Below, piece after piece: positions 9,382 to 21,183 of a stretch of DNA of 64,000 nt (its first letter is position 1; every line of letters begins with the position of its first letter). Source of the stretch: Costus lasius (taxonomy: Eukaryota > Streptophyta > Magnoliopsida > Zingiberales > Costaceae). The position numbers and the translations under genes are program-made. The DNA lies in contig CM050454.1 in assembly GCA_027563935.2 (NCBI GenBank), positions 18,783,501 to 18,847,500 of the forward strand. The letters are read 5' to 3'. The notes under the pieces were generated by a model. It ran no database searches. It was not told the origin of the DNA and saw only the letters and a program-made list of their open reading frames with translations.

Positions 9382-10773
9382 GTGATGGCATCCAAGAAGA
9401 ACATTTTTATCGAAGGAACAAGAAGTACAGAACTGAACTTACAGTTTGGTTATATTTCTGAAGTGGCAAATTTCATTTATTTGCCACCTAAGGATTCTAG
9501 AAGCATCGAAGTGAAGACAACTGAGCACAAGACTGTGCAGAAGACTGGAAACAGAGAGTCTGAAAATTCTAAGAAGATCAAGACTGCGAAGACCAAGACT
9601 GCTGCAATGAAGACGACGCAAGTCAAGAATCGCAGAGATTCAAAGAAGACTAAGATTACTATAACCAAAGCTGCTTCACGGTCGAGGAGGGCCATTGTTA
9701 TTCAACAAGAAGAACCCTCTTTCACAGTTAATGGGGGCAAGTTTGATATGTCTGGCCTAGAGAAGACCAGAAAACAAGAGAGACAAAGTCTGAGAAAGAA
9801 GAAGGCGCAGCTTGTGAAGCAAGGTCGTGCCTTTCCCATGAACAACTATCAACATAAGACTCTGAGGGCAAGCGTGCCTATTAAAAATCAATTCAAACCA
9901 TTGCATGAATTGCAATATAATTCAAATTCTGTGGAAGGACTACAATTCTGACCAATTCAAAAGAAAGAATTATATTCGAAGGAACCAGCTAGGGTTCCAA
10001 AGAAGACTTTGTCTCAGACAATCTACGAAGTGTATAAGAAAGCCAAGTGCGCTTTGGACGCTAGGCATGCTCATCCTAGAGGAAGGTACAGGAGAGCAAA
10101 TGATTATATTGTTCATACTGTACGTGTGGTTGGCCACATAGAAGAAACAAGTCAAGACTCTAACAATGACACTCTAAGGCGTATGTCAGAGAAAGCAAAA
10201 GGAAAGAGATTGGCCTCTGTCATCACTAGAGAGCCAGAAATGCTATTTGAAGATGGATCTCCTTCTCAATTCAGAGAGGAAGAACAAGAAGAGGAGCCAG
10301 TCATGGCTACTTTACCCCATTTTCAATCAATTGATCTGCGAGATAAGATCATTGATGATCTAAAGAAACACATTGAGAAAAGGGATAAAGATATTGATGC
10401 ATTGATTGCGTTGGTAACTAGTTCATTGAATAGAACACAAGAAACGCGGCATGAACAACCGCAACAACAAACCAGTACTCCGGTGGTATCTTCACTACCT
10501 GTTCAGGCAGATGCCATTATTCCTTTGACCAGAGAAGAGGTGCAAGAGCTGGTGGCTAATCAGGTAAAGCACATGCAAACAGGTGGAAAGGCATCATACA
10601 AGAAGAGGGGAAGACCTTATCCCCTAGAATCGATAATGTACCCTATCCCAGAGGGTATCTGGTTCCAAACTTCAAAATGTTTAATGGTGTTGGGAATCCA
10701 GACCAACACATTGCTCACTTTATTGCCACATGTGGGAATCCCAAGCTGTTGGGCTACTCATTGGCAATGTTGA
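9382..10773 (+). pseudogene. gag: Tat gag region, N-terminal and central part (one stop, one frameshift)
   Basis: A single frame runs from MASKKNIFIEG to 10773 with one in-frame TGA at 9949. The first ~190 codons are Lys/Arg-rich, and the next part has acidic and Gln-rich linkers including EEEQEEEPVMATLPHFQ and a RDKIIDDLKKHIEKRDKDID coiled-coil-like stretch. Near 10640 the frame shifts. The shifted frame reads the conserved Tat capsid start (VPNFKMFNGVGNPDQHIAHF), then jumps at about 10780 to the end of the capsid domain, so most of the capsid core is deleted. Gag would form the particle; this copy cannot make a complete one. Confidence 0.75.
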
Positions 10774-10780
10774 TAATTAG

Positions 10781-11325
10781 ATGGCTCCATTTCTTTGCAC
10801 GAATAATATCTCCACTTTCCAAGAACTAATCACACAAGTAGCTAAGTTGGAAAGAATGAATCCCCAAGTCATCCCAAACCTACAAGTTTCAAGATTCAAG
10901 AAGGAAGAACTGAGGAAGGGCAATTCTAAGGTTGCTTATACTAATGTTGCTAGTAGAGGTAAACAGATAGAAGTTTATCTACAGGTTCCCCTCAAAATAA
11001 CAAAATACCAACATTTGGCAATGACTACAACAAATCAAATAAACGACCATTTTTTGAGGAAAGAAAAAATAAAGTATATTCTTTTAAGAGAGAGAAAACT
11101 ATGAAAATCTTTAAAGATGCTCTCAAGAGTGGTCTACAACTACTAGAGTCAAGACGTCTGGATGAGGCTAACAAAACCGATGATCCTAACTATTGCCCTT
11201 ATCATCGCATGCTAGGGCACACGATTGAAGATTGCTTTGTGTTCAAAGATTGGGTTGAACAACAATATAAATCAGGAAGGAGAACCTTGTCCAAACAAGT
11301 GTTAAATGAGACTCCAATTGAATAG
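10781..11325 (+). pseudogene. gag: Tat gag C-terminal part with YCPYHR zinc-binding motif
   Basis: The frame at 10781 resumes with TFQELITQVAKLERM, matching the region after the capsid core. After a frameshift near 11100 it continues to DPNYCPYHRMLGHTIEDC, the Tat-type C..H..H..C motif, followed by FKDWVEQQYKSG. In the family this segment binds nucleic acid. The gene is broken by the frame change and by the upstream capsid deletion. Confidence 0.75.
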
Positions 11326-11361
11326 ACGAATCTTGTAGAGTCAGAAAACTCAAACGTTCCA

Positions 11362-11844
11362 TTGACAGACAATGAAGGATGGAACACTATATTGCTTAAA
11401 AAGACAGTACAACTCTTAAGAAGATTGAGGCATATGCCGGGTATTGTATGGAAGGATCCTGTATCCCCGCAGTTCATACTTCCTGAATCTCAGCCATCTT
11501 CAAGTAAGACATTTAGAAGCAAGAATCGGCGATTGAGAAAGAAAAAGAACAAGAAGTCTGCCTCTTTGGCAATGTCAAAAGAAAAATCAAGTGTTGAAAA
11601 ATACCTTGATTCACTCGAGGAATATGAGCAGGAAATTCCTAAATTGATTAAACTGCGACATTTTATTCCCCAAGATATGTGGGATAAACTGTTGGAAGAT
11701 GAAGATGAAGACGAAGATTATGAAGTTGAAACATGTAGAATGCTTTCAATTCCCTCAAATCATCAAGACAGACCGAGGCCCGAGATCAACAACTCTTGCA
11801 AGAGAAACTTGAGCGGTTGGAAAATTCTAGACAAGATTTGTTAG
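11362..11844 (+). pseudogene. Tat gag-protease linker region
   Basis: The frame encodes a basic segment (KNRRLRKKKNKKSASLAM), then SSVEKYLDSLEEYEQEIPKL and a strongly acidic EDEDEDEDYEVE stretch. It lies between the zinc-binding motif and protease, where Tat elements carry a poorly conserved linker. No catalytic motif is present. A stop separates it from 11325 and the frame is lost after 11844. Confidence 0.5.
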
Positions 11845-12014
11845 TATCTTCACAACGTATAGAACGAGAAGAAGATTTATCATATTAGAGATGGTTGAAT
11901 CATAACCATCAACTGAAGCAAATAAGAAAAAGAATTGCTACTATTGACGCTGAGATGCTCTTAGCTTGAGAGTCTCTCCATCCAAATCAAAGTGGAGAAA
12001 TTGCCACTTTTAAT

Positions 12015-12260
12015 GTGAATAACAAAATTATTCAACTGAGGATGACTAAAGAAGAAGATGAATTACCAGATCATTTCCCTCTCGATCGAGAAGAGCTTGA
12101 ATTCCTGTTGCAGTACGCAACAAAATTTGGTTTGGAGCTTCCTCCTCGAAGAACTGAAAAAGAGGCAAGGTGTGTTGATCATTGCATTTATTGCCCTTAT
12201 CATAGAAGAATTTTTGCACACATTAGATGAGTGTGACGAATTTAAGTGTTGGGTAATGCG
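12015..12260 (+). pseudogene. Second YCPYHR-like zinc motif, duplicated in the Tat linker
   Basis: The frame 12015-12230 encodes a segment with ELEFLLQYATKFGLELPP followed by CIYCPYHRRI. A one-base shift then gives AHTLDECDEFKCWV. This repeats the plan of the motif at 11190-11260 (YCPYHR..GHTIEDC.FKDWV). Either Tat gag had two such motifs here or the region was duplicated. Function is inferred only from similarity to the first motif. Confidence 0.5.
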
Positions 12261-12774
12261 ATAGATAGCTATGGGTCGCATAACTATAAGCATAAGCCTT
12301 CAAGAAACTCCAATTCTAAAGGTAGCTGTTTGCAATATGATCAGCTTAGGCAGTGATTTAGAAGATGAATATTATTTACTTGCTGATTTATATGAAGAGA
12401 TGGCTAACCATGTAGAAAAATAGACCCCCGAAACTTGCTAGTTGAATCTCAGAAGTGGTAGAGTTCTTCCAAAGCATCAGTTAAACAAGGAGAAAGATAA
12501 AGGCAAATAGATTGAAGTATTGGAGCCTGATAATGTCATGACTTCTCCAGTAAAGAAGTTGGCTCCTTCTGAATATAATATTTTGTCACACTTGAGAAAG
12601 GTCCCTGCAATGCTCAGTATTTATGACGCTCTCATGATATCGCAAGAACTAAGGGATGTTCTTATTTATGCTTTGTAGCATCCACAAAAGTTTCAATCAT
12701 TTTTTGTAGATGCTGACATAAAAGAGGCATTACATGCCTATTATACGTCAGCTATCTCTTTTAATTATAATGAT

Positions 12775-13404
12775 ATGCTTCTCAGAACTTCAGGGCATAA
12801 TAGACCACTTTATGTAACTGGAAGTGTTGATGGAGCAAAATTAAATAGAATTTTGATTGATCTAGGTTCATCAGTAAACCTATTGACGCTACGTCCTTTG
12901 AAAAGTCTATCTTTGTGTGTCTCCGATCTATCAACTGAAAAGATCATTATTCAAGGCTTTGATAAAAATAGCCAAAAGGCTTTAGGTTCGATATGCTTAC
13001 CTTTGCGAATGGATGATTTGGAAACTAAGGTCAAGTTCTATGTGATCAATATCGATACCTCATACAAAGCATTACTAGGGAGACCCTGGTTACATGAGAA
13101 TCATGTGGTGCCGTCCACTTTGCACCAGTGCTTGAAATACTTAGAAAATGGAAAAGAAAGGCACATTGATGGCGATGTTCAACCCTTCGCGGTCCATGAA
13201 GTCAAATATGAAGATACAAGATTTTATATGGAATCAACATCTAAGTGTTCGAATCCACCTCTTCAAAATTCAATTTTAGAAATCCCTCAAGGGTATATGA
13301 AAGGATTTATTCCTCTTAATGCATTTCAGGTGTACGAAATGAAAACATTCACTATCCCAGCTAAAAGTGAATATATAAGGGAAAGCTTGTGGCACACATT
13401 ATGA
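12775..13404 (+). pseudogene. PR: Tat aspartic protease domain
   Basis: The domain contains the active-site block LIDLGSSVNLL and, about 70 residues on, the LLGRPWLHENHVVPSTLHQ block that is diagnostic of Tat proteases. In the family the enzyme cleaves the gag-pol polyprotein. The frame ends 78 bp before the reverse transcriptase frame and lies in a different phase, so a frameshift separates the two. Ogre elements have an intron between protease and RT, but I see no clear donor/acceptor pair here. Confidence 0.85.
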
Positions 13405-13481
13405 TACATTTTTGTTAGTCTGATGAAATTCATAATGTCCCCAAGCACAATTTAGAAGCTACCTCTGGATCAACCAAGAAT

Positions 13482-15239
13482 GTGAAAGTACTACCATTTA
13501 GTTATTATTCTCCAAAGTTAATAAAATTGGTAGAGAAAAATGGCTGCTTAAGGCCTCGATCAGAAGCTGAATTTCATCGATTTCAAAAGATATGGTACCC
13601 TCCTTCAAGAGAAATAATTTCACCAAGTGGAAGGATTTCTAATACCCGAGGTTTGGGGTATCAAGAACCCGAGGAGTCATCTGATGAATCAACATCCCAA
13701 CTTCCTTTATACACTTGTAATGTGGTGTCAACATGTGAAGTGGAACTAGAGCCAAATAACCAAGGAGTAGAAGAGCTCAAAAAGGCACCCAAAGGATTAG
13801 AAGACTGGGGGCAAACCACTGGTGATGATTTAGTGGAGATCAATCTTAGATCTGAAGAAGACGTTAAACCTGCTTTTATAAGTGCCTTGCTCTCAGAAGA
13901 TGAAGGAAATCAATTGAAAATGCTTCTACAAGAATTTAGCGATTGTTTCGCTTGGTCATATAAGGAAATGCCTGGGCTGGATCCGGAAGTTGCTACACAT
14001 AAGCTGGCCATTAATCCTGACAACACTCCAATAAAGCAAGCCCCTAGAAGAATGCGGATAGAGTTGGAAGAACAAATTATTGTTGAAATTAAGAAGCTTA
14101 TTGAGGTAGGCTTCATTAGAGAAGAGAAATATGCAGACTGGATAGCAAGCATTGTTCCAGTGAAAAAGAAGAATGGACAAATTCGAGTCTGTGTCAATTT
14201 CAAAAACTTAAACAATGCTTGTCCAAAAGATTATTTTCCTCTCCCTATTTCAGAAGTGATGATAGATTCGGTGTCAAACTATGAGATATTCTCATTCATG
14301 GACGGGTTTTCTGGATATAACCAAATCAGAATAGCACAAGAAGACGAAAGACATACATCGTTCCGTACACCAATTGGTATATACTGTTACACCGTCATGC
14401 CGTTCAGGCTCAAGAATGCAGGTGCAGCATACCAAAGGGCAATGACAAAGATTTTTGATGACCTAATTCACAAAATTGTTGAATGTTATGTTGATGACTT
14501 GGTTGTTAAATCGCAATCCAAATTGGACCATTGGCAAGATTTAAGAACGGTGTTTACTCGCATTCGTAAACATAACCTTAAGATGAATCCGCTCAAGTGC
14601 GCATTTGGAGTATCATCAGGAAAGTTTCTTGGGTTTATCATAAAATACAAAAGAATTGAGATAGACCGATCAAAAATAAAAGCTATCACCAAAATGTCAC
14701 CTCCGAGAAATCTAAAAGAGCTTAGATCATTTCAAGGGCGCTTGGCGTATATTAGAAGATTCATTACCAATTTATCTGGACGAATCCATCCCTTCTCGAA
14801 ATTAACGAAGATAGATGCTCCATTTATTTGGGATGATGCTTGTTAAAAAGCATTTCAAAATATTAAAGAATATTTATTGCATCCTCCAGTCCTTGGTGCA
14901 CCGATTGTTGGAAAACCTTTAATTCTATACACTACGGCGTTGGATACATCTTTAAGAGCTTTACTACCTCAGAACAATGATGATGGTAAGGAAATTGCTC
15001 TATATTATCTTAGTCGAATGTTTATGGGGGCAGAAAGTTCGTACTTTCCTATTGTAAAGCAGTGCTTGGCTTTGGTTTTTGCTGTCAAGAAATTAAGGCA
15101 CTATCTTCTTGAGCATAAAATCCAACTTATATCGAAAGTTGATCTTTTGCGATATCTCATGACGAGGCCAACATTAACTGGACGTATAGCCAAATGGGTG
15201 GTGTTACTCCAGGAATTTGATATAACATATGTATCATAG
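13482..15239 (+). pseudogene. RT: Tat reverse transcriptase and first RNase H
   Basis: One frame, broken by a TAA (ending 14846) and ending at a TAG (15239), encodes a gypsy reverse transcriptase. Visible motifs are IVPVKKKNGQIRVCVNFKNL, FSFMDGFSGYNQI, VMPFRLKNAGAAYQRAM and the catalytic YVDDLVVKS. The connection and RNase H part follow (ILYTTALDTSLRALL, ALVFAVKKLRHYLL). The RNase H acidic residue expected in the LYTTALD block is weakened. In the family this enzyme copies element RNA into DNA. This copy cannot make a full protein. Confidence 0.92.
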
Positions 15240-15272
15240 AAAGCAATAAAGGGACAGGCGTTAGCTGATTTC

Positions 15273-15622
15273 TTGGTGGCCCACCCCCTGCCAGATAATT
15301 CACCTTTGGCATATGATCTTCCAGATGAAGAGGTGTTGAATGCAAATGACACTGAAAAATATTGGGAGCTTTATTTTGATGGAGCATCCTCCATTCAATC
15401 GGCCATTAGCCCTAATATTCCAAAAGTAAAGTCAGGAATTGGTCTAGTATTCATTACTCCTGAAAAAGAGATATTATACTATTCCTTAGCACTCACAGAA
15501 TCCTGCACTAATAGCGAAGCTGAATATGAAGCCTTAATTACTGGACTTGAACTCTCAATTGAAATGAAGAATGACAAATTGCATGTGTATGGGGATTCAC
15601 AACTCATCATCAGGCAAGTGAC
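15273..15622 (+). pseudogene. aRH: Archaeal-type second RNase H, N-terminal half (split by a solo LTR)
   Basis: The sequence reads WELYFDGASS, GIGLVFITPEKEILYYSLAL, TNSEAEYEALITGLEL and VYGDSQLIIRQV. These carry the acidic residues (D, E, D) of an archaeal-type RNase H. This extra domain between RNase H and integrase defines the Tat lineage. The frame is in phase with the RT frame upstream. It is interrupted after the codons for QV by the solo LTR at 15623, and it resumes at 17457 in the phase expected if the LTR and one target copy are ignored. Confidence 0.9.
15618..15622 (+). other. Target site duplication GTGAC (left)
   Basis: GTGAC here and again at 17452-17456 flank the solo LTR exactly. 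Confidence 0.9.
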
Positions 15623-17451
15623 TGATGACACCAAAATTTATAGTAAATTTCATGCCATTTCATGGGTATTTTTGTGTCATATTTATGCTCATTTGCTTAT
15701 TTTTATATCTTTTTTATCAAATATTGCAGAATCTACTTCTATTTTAGTTTTTGATGATTTTCAGGTAAAAAGGCACGATTTTAAGGTGTTTTCAAGAAAC
15801 TTCAGATATATAGAAGAATTCTCATCGTCAAGAAGTGGTTACATGACAAATTTCACGTAAATCGAAGCCACAACCCAAATTACGGCAGTGTCGTAATCAA
15901 TATTACGATACCGTATTTTCACATACTGCTGTAATTTCGGAGCACTGCCGTATTTTGGGGTGATTTTCGTACAGAAGGTTTTGAAGCAATTACGGCACGG
16001 CCGTATTTTGAGGCCGTTTTCCACCCGAGAGATTTCCAGAAATTACGGCATGACTGTAAGCTTTTCCATGGTACCGTATTTCTAGAAGATTCCTGTACCG
16101 AGAGTTCCAATTGAAATTACGGCATTGCCGTAACCAAAACCATGACCGCAATTCTATTCTTGGACGCGATTTTCATGGTCAAATTGAAGTCCAATTTTTG
16201 CGCGATCGATTGCGGACGATCTAGACCTTTAAATTCAAAGCCGTAAGAAGGAAAAAGGGAGCCTCGGAGGATGAGAACACGCTGAGGGCGAAAGCCCTAA
16301 TTTTCATCCACCATCAAGGGAGAAATTGGGTTTTCCACCGCTGCCCTAGGTTTCACCACCGGGAAGCGTACAGTGCATCTCCGGCTGTGAAATTTGAGGG
16401 GAAGCTTCGCCTGGAGGAGGAGACAATACCCCAGAAGTTTCAGAGAGAAAGGAGACCGATCGGATGAGAAATCGACGAAATTGCAAGCGCCGGCACTATT
16501 CACGCGAGCAAATTACGGCTGTAATTTTCATTACAACCGTGCTGTAAAGTTGTTTTCCCATTCCTTTTGATTTCTGATCCTTTAAAACTATGGTTTATTA
16601 TAATTCCTTTTCCATGTTTGCTTAGACATCTTTTGGGACATGGGGGTGTAAATCCCTTTTATTTCTAATGACTAGATGATTCTATTTTGTCAGAATAGTT
16701 TTATTATGATAATTCTACTTATGTGATGATTGCCTATAATTCTCCATAGTTTTCTTATTATCATGCATGTTTTAGAGTTTTCATAATATGGACTGAAAGG
16801 TGATTTGCTTGAGAACTTGGAACCCTAAAATTGAATATTAGGAACTCACTATAAGAAATTAGGTTAGTTCTTATTTCTTGATTTTAGAAGAATAATTGCC
16901 ATGTTTGATAATTTGAATCTAGGATTGAGTTATTTTGTTAAACGTAAAGATCTTTTGCGAAAGTGAAGATCGGAGCGTTGGAGAACCATAAGTAGAACCT
17001 GTGTTGAGACTCGGATGCATGAAAGTGATCCTTGAGATTCCACTTGAGATGATCAACTTAGAATTCGGATGCACGAAAGTGATCCTTGAGTTTTTTGATT
17101 GATGATTTACTTATTTTCAGCTTGGGATAGATCTTGCGTGAAAGCGAGAATCGGTCTCTGCATGATTGTCTACATGAAAGTGAGATAATCCTTTTATGAA
17201 GTAAATTATATCTTTATCATGATAAAATTAGACTGACGACCTTTTATTCATATCTAGCCATTGAAATTAAGGTGGATAAAACCCTAGTCCCAATTTCTCT
17301 CTGATTTCGTGTTCTTTCTATTATTTACTTGCATTATAATCGATTGCTTAGCTAGTAAGAATACGACTATTTGGTACTTGACAATAAGGTCTCTGTGGTT
17401 CGATATCTTTCTTTATTACTTCGAGTATCTGTGCACTTGCGGACTACAACA
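15623..17451 (+). mobile_element. Athila-like solo LTR (1829 bp)
   Basis: It begins TGATGACACC, ends GGACTACAACA and is flanked by GTGAC on both sides. It is the same family as the minus-strand solo LTR at 37267-39100 and the truncated copy at 28079-29048. The 3' end carries the TTTGGTACTTGACAATAAGG..CACTTGCGGAC arrangement also seen before the Athila-type primer site at 60624. The 5' part (15879-16133) has repeated near-palindromes of ATTACGGCAnTGCCGTAAT type. No internal region remains, so it is a product of LTR-LTR recombination. Confidence 0.92.
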
Positions 17452-18015
17452 GTGACTGGTGAGTATAAGATCAAGAAGGCAGAATTGCATAAATATCATG
17501 TTAAAGTAAAAGAGCTTCTGGAGAAAATTCCTTGTGTTACTTTATCACGCATGCCTAGAGCTATCAATGGTAAAGCATACGCTTTAGCACGGCTTGCTAA
17601 AGAATTGGCTAATCCTACTAGTGAGCAAAACAATGTGAATGTCAAGAATAGAAGATTGATTGCGCCTATAAATATGAATGATGAAGATGATGATATGCAT
17701 ATGGATGATACATTGAAAATCATGATAGCAACTCTTGAACAAGAAAATGATTGGAGAGACCTTTTTCTTAATTATTTTGAAATGGGCATTCTACCTGAAG
17801 ATAAAGCCCAAATGATGCAATTGAAGAAAAGAGCCCTCCGATACGTGTTCATGAATGATACTTTATATCGACGTTCATATGAACAATTATGGCTTCAGTG
17901 TACCGCTGGAGACGAAATTGCTCACGTGTTACATGAAATTTACTCAGGTCTTTGTGGAGCTCATCAATCCGGACCTAAGATGTATCTAAAAATTAAAAGG
18001 TTGGGATACTACTAG
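17452..18015 (+). pseudogene. aRH-IN: Archaeal-type RNase H C-terminal half and start of integrase
   Basis: After the right target duplication the frame gives GEYKIKKAELHKYH and SRMPRAINGKAYALARLAKE, the end of the archaeal-type RNase H. The expected ADxLA aspartate is replaced (KAYALA). A linker and the integrase N-terminal part follow, with HEIYSGLCGAHQSG supplying the zinc-finger histidines. A TAG at 18013-18015 interrupts the frame just before the cysteine pair. Confidence 0.88.
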
Positions 18016-18021
18016 CCTAGT

Positions 18022-19002
18022 ATGGTACATGATTATATTGAATATGCAAAGAAATGTCACTCATGTCAAGTGCATGGGGATTTGATTCATAAGCATCCTA
18101 ATCCTCTTCATCCAACAGTCTCGTCTTGGCCATTGGAGATATGGGGAACTGACATAATCGGACCAATTGAACCTCCGTTTTCTTTGGGTCATCGCTTTAT
18201 ACTTGCAGCTATAGATTATTTTTTGAAATGGGCAGAAGCTACCCCCTTAAAGGAAGTCAAAGCTGGCAATGTGATCAACTTCTTTCATGAAAATATATTG
18301 AATTGATTTGGAACTCCAAGAAGAATCATATCTTATAACGGTCTTGCTTTCAAAAACTCTGCTATCTACAAATTTGCGGATCGACATAAAATTGATTGGC
18401 GATATTCCTTGATATATAATCCAAAGGCAAATGGATTGGCAGAAGCATTTAATAAAACTCTCTTCAAATTGCTAAAGAAGAATGCATCGAAGAATCAAAG
18501 AGATTGACATCAGAAGTTGGTAGAAGTGCTATGGGCTTATAGGACCACTTATCGAACACCAACTCAATCAACACCATATTCTTTGGTTTTTGGTGTCGAG
18601 GCAGTGCACCCTCTCGAAATAGAAATACCATCACTAAGAGTTGTTGTTCAACATGGCATGACAATTGAAGAAAATATGCAACTACGTCTTGATGAATTAG
18701 ATACTTTAGACGAGCAAAGATTAAACGCACAACAGAATTTCGAGCTATATCAAGCACAAATGTCCAGAGCTTATGATAAGCTAACACGGAAACGTGTGTT
18801 CAAAGAAGGAGATCTTGTTCTGGTGTTGCGACGACCCATGATAGCAAACAAGATGGCAAGAGTAAAATTTAATCCCAACTGGGAAGGGCCATATGTGATA
18901 GAAAAAGCCTATGAAGGAGGAGCTTATCAGTTGATAGATCAAGATGGAGAATGCCCAATGCCGCCGATCAATGGTCGCTTCTTGAAGAAATATCACATTT
19001 GA
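18022..19002 (+). pseudogene. IN: Tat integrase core and C-terminal part
   Basis: The frame continues with CHSCQVHGD (zinc-finger cysteines), WPLEIWGTDIIGPI (first catalytic Asp) and RRIISYNGLAF, where the second catalytic Asp is replaced by Tyr. NPKANGLAEAFNKTL supplies the catalytic Glu. Stops at 18304-18306 and 18505-18507 split it. The C-terminal part ends GPYVIEKAYEGGAYQLIDQDG and NGRFLKKYHI. The family enzyme inserts the DNA copy; the D-to-Y change plus two stops make this copy inactive. Confidence 0.92.
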
Positions 19003-19131
19003 AGAAATATGAAATTTGCAGAATGATGAAATGATGATTACCTCGATGAAATGGGAACTTGAATGAAAATTGAATTTCGACAACGGATTTGTATGCGCAT
19101 GCTGCTTATACCAAATACGTTGTGGGGCATT
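19003..19131 (+). other. 3' untranslated region and polypurine tract of the Tat element
   Basis: This short segment ends TTGTGGGGCATT directly before the 3' LTR start at 19132. The G run is the likely plus-strand primer. Confidence 0.55.
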
Positions 19132-20250
19132 TGTTGAAGGTAAAAAAAAATAATAAAAATTCTTGGGGTGAGATTCGATGAGACATATGTAATTTCAAAT
19201 GTCAAAATTAATTTTGATTGACCCCAATTTCCTAAATCTTGGGTGGAGGTGTATCAGAAATTTATTATCGAAATTTGGCTTCAAATTGAAAATTCGATTA
19301 AATTGGAATTAAATTTCAATTTGATTAAAATGGTTTTGCCGAATTCTTGGTCAAAGTCATCTATTTTGACCATAGTTTGTAAAACATGAATAAGCGACAA
19401 AAAGGGTAACAATGAGAGCATGGTTGGAGAAATAAAAAATAATTTGGCCATTTCCTAATTTTGCCCACGTTGAAATTGAAATGTCAAAATCTATATTTTG
19501 ACCATGACTTTTGAGAAGCGATTAATTAGCAAGCAATTAAAAATAAATTATTTTATTTTATTTTTAATTGAGAAAAATCGTGAATGCAGTTTGAAGAGAA
19601 GTTTTTTGGGGAGTTACAACGGTTCCAAAAATGGAAGGCGTGGGAAGCGATAATAAAAGAGAACAAAAAGAGAAAGAGAAGGGGAGGACTCGGCTTTTGC
19701 TAATTTGAGGAAATACTTGAACTTGAAGCGATGAGGAAAAGAATCGGCAGAAGGTAAGTTTCCTTTTCTCCCTCCTTGCTCTCTTTCTCCCTTCCTCTTC
19801 TTTCGACATCATCAACGGAGAAGGAAAACTCCGATAAAAAACTATTGACGGAGAAGGAAAACTCCGGTTATCAAAAACCATCCAACGGAGAAAGAAAACT
19901 CCAGTAAAAAAAAAACTATTGACGGAGATGACAACTCTTGTGAAATAATTGTCTATAACGGACAGAAAACTCCGGTGAAACAAATCTCCAATGGAGAGAG
20001 CAACTCCGGTAAAAAAAAAAAAATCAATATTTATGTTGCCTTTGGCAACTATCATGGCCAGTTTGTCATTGAAAAATCCCTTTGCCGGTGATTTTTCTTC
20101 GATGGCAGAAACTCGATATGGCTGTTAGCGTTAAAGAGGGCTGGAAAGGAGAATTTCCTTTTCGGATGCTTCCCCACTAACAAAACAGACAGCAAATAAA
20201 AAACACTCCTCTGACTCTTCTTCAGAAATGAAGCAGAGGATGAAGATGAC

Positions 20251-20703
20251 GTGCGGAGTAAACTAGAAGAAGAACATTGCTTCACCCTTTGCGTGACATC
20301 GCCAAGGAGAAGACGTTGCCGACAGGAAGGAGGCACATCCGTTCCTTCATCATCGTTGTCTCCGGCACGAGGAGAAAACGTCACCGACTGGAAACAGGCC
20401 GATAAGCACCGGATGCAGCCTCCCTTCGGTGCTCTTCATCGACGTGTGATCTCGCCGCCAGATTCTTTTGCCTCCGCGAATGCCAGAAACAACGATGCAT
20501 ATGCCTCTGCAGATGCCGGAAGTAGTGATGCATCCGACGAAGAGGCTGTTGTCTCAGAATTTGCCGAAGACATTGACATCATTGACGCCAGCGACGCAAG
20601 ATTTGAATCTCCCCTCTTGCGCCCACCGTCTCCTCCGATGAACATGATATCCACATGTATGATTGAAGTGAAACTTTGGGGAAACCTTCTCCTCAATACT
20701 TGA
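20251..20703 (+). CDS. LTR-encoded acidic Ser/Asp-rich hypothetical protein, unit 1 of the 3' LTR (150 aa)
   Basis: This is the longest readable copy. It begins MRSKLEEEHCFTL, has a basic block SPRRRRCRQEGG, then DWKQADKHRMQPPFGALHRR, VISPPDSFASANARNND, GSSDASDEEAVVSEFAED and ESPLLRPPSPP, and ends KLWGNLLLNT at the unit junction. Upstream in the same frame an acidic EAEDEDDV stretch is also readable. The layout (acidic, basic, proline-rich, acidic) is like a disordered regulatory region, but no domain is recognised. Confidence 0.42.
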   Translation: MRSKLEEEHCFTLCVTSPRRRRCRQEGGTSVPSSSLSPARGENVTDWKQADKHRMQPPFGALHRRVISPPDSFASANARNNDAYASADAGSSDASDEEAVVSEFAEDIDIIDASDARFESPLLRPPSPPMNMISTCMIEVKLWGNLLLNT

Positions 20704-21183
20704 CCTTGAAGCAACGAGGAAAAGAATCGGCAGAAGGAAAGTTTCCTTTTCTCCCTCCTTGGACTCTTTCTCCCTTCCTCTTCTCTCGACATCATCAACG
20801 GAGAATGACAACTCCGATAAAAAAACTATTGACGGAGAAGGAAAACTCCGGTTAACGAAAACCATCCAACGGAAAAGGAAAACTCCGGTAAAAAAAACTA
20901 TTGACGAAGATGACAACTCCAGTGAAATAATTGTCTATAACGGAGAGAAAACTCTGGTGAAACAAATCTCCAACGGACAGAGCAATTCAGAAAAAAAAAT
21001 CAATTTTTATGTTGCCTTTGGCAACTATCATGGCCAGTTTGTCATTGAAAAATCCCTTTGCCGGTGATTTTTCTTCGATGGCAGAAACCTGATATGGCTG
21101 TTGGCGTTAAAGAGGGCTGGAAAGGAGAATTTCCTTTTCTGATGCTTCCCCACTAACAAAACAGACAGCAAATAAAAAAAAAC

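Noticed and set aside
13405..13481. Ogre-type intron between protease and reverse transcriptase
   Set aside because: Only ~78 bp with no clear GT..AG pair; a frameshift explains the phase change equally well.
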